From NCBI GenBank assembly GCA_027493525.1, contig JAOSKN010000003.1, forward strand, positions 124,001-188,000: a stretch of 64,000 nucleotides of DNA, written 5' to 3'. A program made the translations under genes and the position numbers. This document shows positions 52,987 through 59,980 of this stretch, one piece after another. The DNA is from Planctomycetota bacterium. Its GTDB lineage: Bacteria; Planctomycetota; SZUA-567; H5-PLA8. Each line of letters opens with the position of its first letter. Positions within the stretch are counted from its first letter, which is position 1. The notes under the pieces were generated by a model that made no database searches, was not told the origin of the DNA, and worked only from the letters and a program-made list of their open reading frames with translations.

Positions 52987-52993
52987 GAGACAG

Positions 52994-53054
52994 ACCGGGG
53001 CTAGGGTAGCTCCTGAAAAGCTGGTTGCCTGCCAGCCCGCCCCGGTTTTCTTTT
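52994..53054 (+). terminator. Branched terminator RNA after higBA
   Basis: An outer 8-bp stem accggggc (52994-53001)/gccccggt (53039-53046) encloses a second hairpin, gctgg (53020-53024)/ccagc (53032-53036), and is followed by ttttctttt. Acts as a factor-independent terminator. The branched form is more elaborate than usual. Confidence 0.7.
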
Positions 53055-53080
53055 ACAGGCAGCGCGGAAAGGCACGCGCG

Positions 53081-53791
53081 ATGGATTCTGAATATCAAGA
53101 GGTCTCAATTGATTGGGTCGTAGAGTTCCTTTTCAATAAGAGCAACCTGGATAATCTTCAGCTTGGTTTTGTCGATTCTTTCCTAAAGCGCAGCCCACCA
53201 GACATCAGAAACCGAGCAATGATGAAAGTCTATGCTGTTCGCTGCTCTCATATTCTAGAAGAAGTTTGTGAGAAGCGCCCCACTGCATCTACGCTGAGAT
53301 TGTTCATTGCGAATTGTATTCGTATTCTTGGAGAAGGAACGGTATCGACAATTCAGTTAAGTGAATCTCAACTAAGGCACTTAAAGTCAACGCCTCCTAT
53401 TTGCAAAGAGCAAAGAGCCTGGAAATCAGAGAAGGTGAATCAATTCCCAGAAATGGCAATTCAAGATGCAATTGATAATGACCTGCTTCGAGTAGATCAA
53501 CAGAGTGCGCTATTCGTTACGGAAAAGGGATTTCAACTGATTAGGGATAGGCCGATTGAACTTCCCAAAGGGTTGAGTCTCAAAGCGGTGAGGCACTTCC
53601 ACGCCATAATCAAGCAGCGCCCGGATTGGTTCAAGGCTGGGGACCTGGACGGCACATATGGGGTTGAACAAAGGCGACTTGCGATCAAATTCCTACTTAA
53701 CAATGGGCAGATAGAATCGAACGGCAAGAATACGAATGCCGCCAAATATAGAAAGACAGTGAGGTTCATGGATGAGCTACCATCTGAGTAA
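53081..53791 (+). CDS. Hypothetical cargo protein, low GC
   Basis: 236 residues, MDSEYQEVSIDWVVEFLFNK ... KGLSLKAVRHFHAIIKQRPD. Predicted helical with a winged-helix-like tail (YGVEQRRLAIKFLLNNGQIE). Distinctly AT-richer than its neighbours, indicating separate acquisition. It is flanked by the higBA terminator and an inverted repeat at 53818-53839. No family recognised. Position and composition fit an anti-phage or accessory gene. Confidence 0.5.
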   Translation: MDSEYQEVSIDWVVEFLFNKSNLDNLQLGFVDSFLKRSPPDIRNRAMMKVYAVRCSHILEEVCEKRPTASTLRLFIANCIRILGEGTVSTIQLSESQLRHLKSTPPICKEQRAWKSEKVNQFPEMAIQDAIDNDLLRVDQQSALFVTEKGFQLIRDRPIELPKGLSLKAVRHFHAIIKQRPDWFKAGDLDGTYGVEQRRLAIKFLLNNGQIESNGKNTNAAKYRKTVRFMDELPSE

Positions 53792-53817
53792 TACTGACTT
53801 TCCACGTATGTCGCAGC

Positions 53818-53839
53818 ATTAACCGCAAATACGGTTAAT
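53818..53839. promoter_or_regulatory. Inverted repeat, operator or terminator
   Basis: A perfect 8-bp inverted repeat attaaccg-caaata-cggttaat between two plus-strand genes. No U-run follows directly, so an operator for a dimeric repressor is as likely as a weak terminator. Confidence 0.45.
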
Positions 53840-53921
53840 CGAGCCACTACCATTCGAAAAACCGACGATCGATATTGAGTCCTGTGGACGGATTTTGCTG
53901 ATTTCACAGGGAGAGTTACTC

Positions 53922-54371
53922 ATGTCGAACGGCCTTTTTTTTCCCGCAATTGGCATTGATTGGGCGCTTCATTGGCCGAAGGGAACTACGAAATCCTTCG
54001 CCCGACGCAACTTGCTGACAACGTATATGAACGATGGGAAATTTGTTTTTAATTTGGACGAGGCGCGCAAGTTGGACGAGTTGTTGAAGTATAAAAAGCG
54101 TCGTCATCATCAGGCAGAAGATGGTGAGCACGAACCTGTGGAAAGCGAGGGCGTCGAGGTCAAGTGCCCTAGCTGCGGTGTCCAGTTCCCTGTTTCGGGA
54201 AACGAGGTCATGGAGGACGCGGAGACTCGCGCTCGGCGTGGCGCACTTGGGCGGGAATTCGATGGGAGCGCAGAACTGCGCCGTGTCCTTGGTGTGACTG
54301 CATCTCCCGAGACGCTCGAGTACAAGGCATGTCGCGAGAAGTACATTCAGGTTCATATGAAGCAGCTTTAG
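53922..54371 (+). CDS. Hypothetical protein with central zinc motif
   Basis: 149 residues from the ATG at 53922 (agggagagttactc upstream). MSNGLFFPAIGIDWALHWPK, then a basic segment (YKKRRHHQAEDGEHEPVES) and a single CPSC pair in VEVKCPSCGVQFPV. No family recognised. One CxxC would need a partner chain for metal binding. Confidence 0.45.
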   Translation: MSNGLFFPAIGIDWALHWPKGTTKSFARRNLLTTYMNDGKFVFNLDEARKLDELLKYKKRRHHQAEDGEHEPVESEGVEVKCPSCGVQFPVSGNEVMEDAETRARRGALGREFDGSAELRRVLGVTASPETLEYKACREKYIQVHMKQL

Positions 54372-54427
54372 TTCACACCATTGTCACCGTAACTTTAAGC
54401 CCCGGCAGTCAACAGAAAGGGTGAACA

Positions 54428-55315
54428 ATGTTCGGTCTCACAACCAAGAGGCAGGTGGACCCCGAATTCAAGTGGCTCGCGCCATTCGTTGATGATCCAG
54501 CCGCCGCCGCGCGCGCGGCATACCACGAATGGCGACGCGGGAATTTGTGCGAGCTAGAACGCGAATCGTTCGTGCTCACCAAGCGGCACGTCCTGGAGTC
54601 GCTGTGCGTTGTCCAGGCTGCGAGAGAGGAGCGCGATCAACTGGAGCAGGAGCGCCGCCGCCTGGAGGCGCTGCCGCCGTACCGGCCAGAGATGTTGGCC
54701 CATCTTATGTCCCTGCTCTCAGAGCGGCAGTCGTCTGCGCGCGAGTGGCTCGTGAGCCGGTTACTGGGCAGCGACGCCGGCACGGGGTTGAGGTTGATGC
54801 CCGATTCGATCCAGGAGCGCCTGTATTCCGCTCCCAAACAGTCTCACGCTGAGGCCCTGATCCGCATGGGCAAGATGCACCCGCTCGATGGATTCGATGC
54901 GGCCGCAACCGTGAGTACCGTCGCACTCCTCGCCGTCCTGACGCTGACCGACGCGGACCTGCGCACGTGGGTGGAGACTCACATCGAGGCTGGCGGGATG
55001 CCCGCCGCCGAACGCGAGCAGCAGTATATCGTGCTAGTGGAGGCTCAGCGCGGAGTCGAGGATCGAATCCGCGAAGGACTCGCCGCGAAGGGGCGGGTTG
55101 ACTCCGACGGCAGGGACCGGTGGCTCACCATGCTCTACCTGACCGTCTATTTTTCCGCCCACGCAACCAGCCCGTGCGACCACGCCGCCCGTGCAATCCA
55201 GGACGGTGACGCACAGGCGCTCGCGGTCCTAGGGCTGCGGAGAGGCACACACGAGCCGCTGTTTCGCCCGACGAGTGCCGCGCGCTGGGACCTGATCGAG
55301 GCGGCGCTGAAGTAG
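54428..55315 (+). CDS. Hypothetical protein, 295 residues
   Basis: MFGLTTKRQVDPEFKWLAPF ... a predicted coiled coil at about 60-85 (AAREERDQLEQERRRLEALP), helical middle and C-terminus (DHAARAIQDGDAQALAVLGL). GC is high, unlike the preceding genes. No enzyme motif seen. Followed by a strong hairpin at 55398-55437. Confidence 0.5.
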   Translation: MFGLTTKRQVDPEFKWLAPFVDDPAAAARAAYHEWRRGNLCELERESFVLTKRHVLESLCVVQAAREERDQLEQERRRLEALPPYRPEMLAHLMSLLSERQSSAREWLVSRLLGSDAGTGLRLMPDSIQERLYSAPKQSHAEALIRMGKMHPLDGFDAAATVSTVALLAVLTLTDADLRTWVETHIEAGGMPAAEREQQYIVLVEAQRGVEDRIREGLAAKGRVDSDGRDRWLTMLYLTVYFSAHATSPCDHAARAIQDGDAQALAVLGLRRGTHEPLFRPTSAARWDLIEAALK

Positions 55316-55397
55316 TTCGTGGCTGGAGGCGGGTTTCCTTTCCCCCGCTTCGCTGCGAAAGGCTGTGCTCGCGGACCTTGAACCGCGAGTGCGGCCC

Positions 55398-55437
55398 GGC
55401 CGGGTGGCCGTATCTCACGCGCTCCGGCCACCCGGCC
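55398..55437 (+). terminator. Strong GC-rich hairpin
   Basis: A 13-bp perfect stem ggccgggtggccg (55398-55410)/cggccacccggcc (55425-55437), followed by acttttg. Upstream is a smaller hairpin, ctcgcgg/ccgcgag, at about 55369-55389. It likely ends the transcript of the 54428 gene. The gccgggtg half-stem recurs in the hairpin at 50261. Confidence 0.6.
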
Positions 55438-55522
55438 ACTTTTGAGATTCAATTCGAGGGTGAAATAAAAATGGGGTGGCGCATTCCCGCGAAGAATCTG
55501 CGCGCACCCCTGGAGAACAACC

Positions 55523-55999
55523 GTGGACGAACAGTACAATTGCCCAGAACAGTTGTCAACGAATTCTAACCCCGTCGAAGCAACCCTTGACGGAATCCGA
55601 CACTTCAGAATTCGCAATCCACTTTGCCGCATTGTCTTTATCGCGCGGGGGAGTGCCGACCCGTTCCGATACACCATCGGTCAGTGGGGTTGCCTACTCA
55701 AACTCGCGCTGCGCTACGGCTGGATTCCAGAAGGCGCGCAGAGCTTGAATCGCCGCGCGGACCTTTACCATCCTGAACGTGACGACTTTCACGGCTACAT
55801 GATGAAGGCGTATCGTGTGCGCCGGTCAGACGCCAAGAGTCTGTCCCAGGCGTTGAGGCGGTCCCTGCCTGACCTTCCGAGTCAATCCACCGAGCATGAT
55901 CGTGAGCTAAACCTCTGCGAAATGTTCGCAGGCGGCCACAAGGAAAAACTGCAAGATTTCATCCGGTTCACGAATCGGGGCGGCTTCAACCTCTGGTAG
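55523..55999 (+). CDS. Hypothetical protein upstream of the initiator
   Basis: 158 residues from a GTG at 55523. MDEQYNCPEQLSTNSNPVEA ... KLALRYGWIPEGAQSLNRRA. No known family; possibly a replication or regulatory partner, since the initiator gene starts 16 bp downstream. Confidence 0.5.
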   Translation: MDEQYNCPEQLSTNSNPVEATLDGIRHFRIRNPLCRIVFIARGSADPFRYTIGQWGCLLKLALRYGWIPEGAQSLNRRADLYHPERDDFHGYMMKAYRVRRSDAKSLSQALRRSLPDLPSQSTEHDRELNLCEMFAGGHKEKLQDFIRFTNRGGFNLW

Positions 56000-56015
56000 T
56001 CTCGCGGGAGCATCG

Positions 56016-56939
56016 GTGGACATTCGACTAAAGACTTCATTCTTCACGCACGTGAAGACGATCAAGCTGCGCAAGCGGCTTGGCGACCAAGGCGTAGTTG
56101 CGCTATTGACTCTTTGGACATACTGCGCGGATCACAAATCAACCGGACAGTTGCACGGCATGAACGCTGAGGACGTGGAACTGGCCGCGAGTTGGGCGGG
56201 TGATTCGGGGAAGCTGTTCGAAGCGTTGGTTGAAGTCGGTTACATTGACCGTGATGGGGAGTCCATATCCCTTCACGATTGGGCGGTTCATCAGCCGTGG
56301 GCCGCTAACCAGGAGCAACGCTCTAGACGCGCAAGGGAAGCCGCTGAAAGACGTTGGGGGAAAACCAGCGACGAAAGCCAGATGCAAGACGCATGCAACC
56401 CGCATGCAGACAGCATGCAAGACGCATGCAACCCGCATACAAGTCGCAATGCTCCATCTCCATCTCCATCTCCATCTCCATCTCCATTACCAAAACAAAC
56501 ATCTTCTTCGCGCGGCAAGCGCGCGAAGGTCCAGAGTCGAGTTGATGCCCTTGGATTCGATCCGATAGCGGCATGGTGCGAAGAGTTCAAGGACCTGAAG
56601 CACCAAACGCCAGTAGTCCAAGGCCCGGACGCAAAGGCAATCTGGACTCTCACGGAACACATCAAGTCGGAAGCCCAACTACGAGCGATATTCAAGGCTT
56701 TCCTGAAAGACCCCACACCATGGCTCGTTGACAAGTTCCACCCTCCCCGGCACCTTCCCGAACGGCTCAACCGCTACCTGGCTGAGATTCGACGTTCCGA
56801 GGTCGTTGCGTTCGAGGAAGAGCTTGACGAGGGATCATCCGAACCACTCCCAGACGATCCGACCCAAACGAACAGACCACCTCCCAGGCTGGCACGTGCG
56901 TCAGAGTCAACCAAACCATCGGAGAGCAGCGCGCCATGA
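56016..56939 (+). CDS. Phage-type replication initiator (replisome organiser)
   Basis: 307 residues, GTG start. The N-terminal winged-helix region (KTSFFTHVKTIKLRKRLGDQ, VVALLTLWTYCADHKSTGQL, HDWAVHQPWAANQEQRSRRA) is typical of phage replisome organisers/DnaD-like N-terminal domains. The centre carries MQDACNPH twice and a Ser-Pro repeat. The C-terminal part (LKDPTPWLVDKFHPPRHLPE) is conserved in such proteins. Like lambda O, the gene contains iteron-like DNA in its centre, so it may initiate replication at an origin within its own coding sequence. Confidence 0.7.
   Translation: MDIRLKTSFFTHVKTIKLRKRLGDQGVVALLTLWTYCADHKSTGQLHGMNAEDVELAASWAGDSGKLFEALVEVGYIDRDGESISLHDWAVHQPWAANQEQRSRRAREAAERRWGKTSDESQMQDACNPHADSMQDACNPHTSRNAPSPSPSPSPSPLPKQTSSSRGKRAKVQSRVDALGFDPIAAWCEEFKDLKHQTPVVQGPDAKAIWTLTEHIKSEAQLRAIFKAFLKDPTPWLVDKFHPPRHLPERLNRYLAEIRRSEVVAFEEELDEGSSEPLPDDPTQTNRPPPRLARASESTKPSESSAP
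56382..56487. repeat. Iteron-like repeats, candidate origin in the initiator gene
   Basis: Two identical 24-bp units (56382-56405 and 56415-56438; atgcaagacgcatgcaaccc...) are set 33 bp apart. They contain four gcatgc palindromes spaced 11 bp (56391, 56402, 56413, 56424), so each falls on the same DNA face. Just downstream is a (ctccat)n tract (56453-56487). Layout resembles initiator-binding sites plus an easily melted tract. Confidence 0.6.
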
Positions 56940-57133
56940 GTCCGCGCCGCGACGTCGAGCGCACCTGCCCGTACCTGCCCGTCCCGCCCGTCTGCGCTTG
57001 GGTCCTTCCGCGCAGGGGGCCACGGGGGTGGGCTTCGGCGGCTCACCTTCCGGCTACTGTGAGTCGAAATTTCAGACTACAGAAGAATTCCAGTTGTGCA
57101 TTGCAGTTGGATGAACGCGGGAGGTTGCCATGA
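56936..57133 (+). CDS. Possible small coupled protein
   Basis: 65 residues starting with the ATG overlapping the initiator stop (ATGA) and ending in the next start. Arg, Cys and Pro-rich (ERTCPYLPVPPVCAWVLPRR). Overlaps on both sides support translation, but codon quality is poor and no family is known. Confidence 0.25.
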   Translation: MSPRRDVERTCPYLPVPPVCAWVLPRRGPRGWASAAHLPATVSRNFRLQKNSSCALQLDERGRLP

Positions 57134-57423
57134 GCGAAGAATCTACCAACGAAGTCGAGCAAGCGACTCCACTGGTCATCACGCAGCTTGCCGAACTGCC
57201 GGCGCGAACGTTGCTCGATGAAGCGGCGCTTGCTTCGATTTTGCAGGTGACTCCACGAACGGTTCGCAACCTCGCGTCTCAAGGTCACATTCCGCCAGCG
57301 TTCTCCATCGGCAAGCGGTCTGTCTGGATCGTCGGAAAGTTGCTCGACTACCTGGAAGAGCGCGCGGCCGTTGCGATGACCGAAGGTCATAAGCGAGAAA
57401 AGAACTTGCGGGTAGTGGGTTGA
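57130..57423 (+). CDS. Excisionase-type HTH protein next to the integrase
   Basis: 97 residues. LLDEAALASILQVTPRTVRN, then QGHIPPAFSIGKRSVWIVGK, is a MerR/excisionase-like winged HTH. It ends 43 bp before the integrase gene. The usual arrangement for a directionality factor (Xis) controlling excision of the element. Confidence 0.75.
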   Translation: MSEESTNEVEQATPLVITQLAELPARTLLDEAALASILQVTPRTVRNLASQGHIPPAFSIGKRSVWIVGKLLDYLEERAAVAMTEGHKREKNLRVVG

Positions 57424-57466
57424 CTCACGCGCAGAGAAACGTGATTCTTCGGCGAGAGGGTCAAAC

Positions 57467-58900
57467 ATGGCGAGCGTGTACCAGACATTCGAGAAGGAAC
57501 GCGACCCGGCAACAGGGAAGCTGCGCTTCAAACTGGACGCCAAAGGCAAACGCATTCCGCATGACCTCTACCGCTACCGATACGTTGATCGGCACGGGCG
57601 CACGCGCAGCGGCACGGGAACGAACGGAAAGACCAAGACGCTTCAGGCCGCACGCGAGCGTGAGGCGTTCGAGGCCAAGATTCGGCGCGGTGAAGCGAAG
57701 GCCCCCAAGGTCTCCGATGAACTGAGGCTCTACCAAGACGCGACGCGGGAGTATCTCCTGTGGGGTTCCATGGCCGGCCGCGGTCGCGGCGGTTTCCCGT
57801 GGGCGACGGCTCACCACGTTCAGCGTGGCAAGTTGCTGGAATGGTGGGGGAAGCGTCTGGCGCTTCGCTACGTCCAGGATCTAAGTCTCGCGAAGGTTGA
57901 GCAGGCGCTTCAAGTTCTTGGACGGAAGTTGAAACCGAACACGGTCGAACGCTACCGGGAAGGCATTGCCGCGTTCTGTGATTGGTTGGTTGACCGTGGG
58001 TATCTGGAATCCGATCCGCTTCGCACCCTGAAGCCGGCAAGGCACGAACCCGAGGAACCTCACCGACTGCTCAAGCCGGAAGAACTTAACAAACTCTTGG
58101 CTGTGGCGCCCGAACCCCGAAAGTTGCTCTACCGCGTGGCCTTGGCCACCGGCTACCGGCAAGGTGAGTTGCGGGCGCTGAAGGTTCGCAACCTGGACGC
58201 CTTTGGACCGTCACTGAGCCTGGACGCGAAGCACACCAAGAACCGCAAAGCCGCGTCACAGCCGATCCCGCCTGAACTCGCAACGGACCTGAAGCGATGG
58301 ATTCAGGCAACCGGCCGGAACGCCAACGACGCACTCTTGAGCCTCTCCGACAAGAAAACGGCGTGGGAGAACTTCGAACGGGACCGCAAGCGAGCCGGCA
58401 TACCCAAGTCGATCCCAGGCGAGAAGGGTCGGGCTACGTTTCACTCGCTGCGCGTGTCCTACGTGCAGTCGGTGGTGAACTCGGGAGCGGACTTGAAGAC
58501 GATCATGGAGCTTGCCCGCCACTCCGTAGCTCAAATGACCCTGGAGACTTACGCCAAGCCAGATGCGGCGTTGAAGCGTGAGGCCGCTTTGAAGGCATCC
58601 GAGTTGGTCACGGCGGTTGCATCGAGGGAGTACGAACGGAAACGTGCCGTAGCCGGATCGGGCGAAGTTGATGTAACTCAAGATGAGGAAGGGGATTGCG
58701 TGTCAGTTGAGGCTGCTAACCAACCCCTTTCGAATCCTGGTGGGGGTGCCACCTGCATGCCTTCACAAGTCCAGACGTTTGACGATTCTCAAGCCGAATG
58801 GGTCAGAGCCCCTGCAAGCCCAGTGTCCCGCCGGTCCAGCGGTCCCAATCGAGTACGCGGAATCGCGACCAGTCGGGATGGCCTTGGGCATCAAGGGTGA
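57467..58900 (+). CDS. int: Tyrosine integrase of the element, reading through attR
   Basis: 477 residues as integrated. Arm-binding/AP2-like N-terminus (YRYRYVDRHGRTRSGTGTNG), core-binding domain about 80-185, and catalytic domain with Arg in ATGYRQGELRALKV, Lys in KHTKNRKAAS, HxxR in HSLRVSYVQSV, His in ARHSVAQMTLETYAK, and Tyr in the same segment. All catalytic residues are present. Codon 428 (Ala) ends inside the att core. The last 49 residues come from flanking DNA. In the circular form the frame would instead continue into 42233-42628, giving 559 residues. The catalytic part is complete in both forms. Confidence 0.92.
   Translation: MASVYQTFEKERDPATGKLRFKLDAKGKRIPHDLYRYRYVDRHGRTRSGTGTNGKTKTLQAAREREAFEAKIRRGEAKAPKVSDELRLYQDATREYLLWGSMAGRGRGGFPWATAHHVQRGKLLEWWGKRLALRYVQDLSLAKVEQALQVLGRKLKPNTVERYREGIAAFCDWLVDRGYLESDPLRTLKPARHEPEEPHRLLKPEELNKLLAVAPEPRKLLYRVALATGYRQGELRALKVRNLDAFGPSLSLDAKHTKNRKAASQPIPPELATDLKRWIQATGRNANDALLSLSDKKTAWENFERDRKRAGIPKSIPGEKGRATFHSLRVSYVQSVVNSGADLKTIMELARHSVAQMTLETYAKPDAALKREAALKASELVTAVASREYERKRAVAGSGEVDVTQDEEGDCVSVEAANQPLSNPGGGATCMPSQVQTFDDSQAEWVRAPASPVSRRSSGPNRVRGIATSRDGLGHQG
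58729..58751 (+). repeat. attR (23-bp direct repeat)
   Basis: Exact copy of the tRNA-Arg 3' end at 42211-42233. It lies inside the integrase open frame, encoding the residues SNPGGGA. Right boundary of the element. Confidence 0.93.
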
Positions 58901-59892
58901 GAGGCCGCAGGGCGTGTTCCAGCGCGGCGGCGTTTTTCCAGGCGCCGGTTACGTCGCTCTCCAGGAACACCTTGGGCCGGCCGCTGCAATCGATGAGGAT
59001 CAGGCCGTACTTCTGCATGGCCCGGGCGATGACCTGTGCCGGCTTGCTCAAGCCCAGCTTCTCGAAATCCGCTTCCTTGAGCTCCGGATCCAATTGGATG
59101 CGCGCCCCTTCGGGAATATCGGCGCCGGCTTGGCCTTTGCCGTCCGACTTCGTGGCCGGAAATACCCATTGCGGCGAGGGCTTCTGGTAGGCAAACGCGA
59201 TCGCGTGCTTGATCTCGCCATCGACCTCGACTTCATGCGCCGAGACGGTGCCGCCCAATTTCGATACGCCGGCCCCGCGGCCGGAATCGGCCATGCGGCC
59301 CGTGCCCAGGCGCGTGTCGTACAGGTAGCCGTTGACGGCCGTGTACCCCTTGGGGCCTTTGCGGAATTTCCAGAACGCCCATTCCGCCCCGGTCTTCGGA
59401 TTCCAGAACAGCACCTGTTCGTCGTCGCCGCCGCCCGACTTGGCGCCGGGCGGGATCGGCACGCTGGAAAGCGTCGGATTTTGCCCCGCGCCCCGCCGCA
59501 CGCCATCCGGATGCTGGTCGAACTTCTCGAAGTAGGAGAAATAACCCTCGACGACGACCGGCGCCGAGGGCGATTTTTTCATCGACCAGGTAGATCGGGT
59601 AGGAGTTCTGCGAGACGTCGGAGGTCAGCGTGCCGACGGCATGGGCCGCCGGGATGCGCGCCAGCAGCGCGGCGCTGTCGGCACGCACCGGACGGTCCGC
59701 CGGGATGGGCGTGTTCCAGAAGGATTCAACGCGGTAGGGCGGCCACGCGCCGGATGCCGCGCTACGCGGATCGGCCGGCGCTTCCTTTTCGGCGCCGAAG
59801 GACGGGAAGCCAAGCACGATGCCGGCCAGGAGCCATACGGACCACGCGCGATCCCGCCGAGGCGATTCGCTTTCAACCGCTCGCATGCTCAT
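58803..59892 (-). pseudogene. Secreted protein of unknown function, one-base frameshift
   Basis: The start at 59892 gives a short cytoplasmic segment and a signal-type span (AWSVWLLAGIVLGFPSFGAE), then YRVESFWNTPIPADRPVRAD ... YPIYLVDEK. At a run of six T (59574-59579) the frame shifts. The second frame continues SPSAPVVVEGYFSYFEKFDQ ... LLFWNPKTGAEWAFWKF-type text, GTGRMADSGRGAGVSKLGGT and GEIKHAIAFAYQKP, and stops at 58803. The full protein is about 362 residues and looks like a secreted beta-sandwich family. No catalytic assignment. The 3' end lies 51 bp beyond attR, so integration left this gene intact. Confidence 0.7.
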
Positions 59893-59980
59893 TCCTCCCG
59901 GCGCATGAAGTACAGCAAAGAGCCGCGGCAGGCCTGCGAAGTCTCACGGTAGGCCGACCGGGCCTCAAACCGCGCAGCCC

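Larger units (their letters stand above)
42211..58751. mobile_element. Integrated element in tRNA-Arg, phage-satellite-like
   Basis: 16.5 kb bounded by the 23-bp att repeats. The tyrosine integrase is at the right end with an HTH/excisionase-like gene before it. The element also holds an initiator with internal iterons, a Nu1/TerS-like protein, DUF932, a TIR-like protein, a toxin-antitoxin pair, a second recombinase module and an odd tRNA. No large terminase, portal, capsid, tail, lysis or conjugation genes were found. The set (integrase, regulator, replication, small terminase, cargo) resembles phage-inducible satellites. A decayed prophage is the alternative. Gene order is almost wholly on the plus strand. 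Confidence 0.85.

Noticed and set aside
56453..56487. CRISPR-like array
   Set aside because: A simple hexanucleotide run in a coding region with no spacers. No CRISPR array or cas gene was found in the window.
42211..58751. Complete prophage
   Set aside because: No large terminase, portal, capsid, tail or lysis genes could be recognised.
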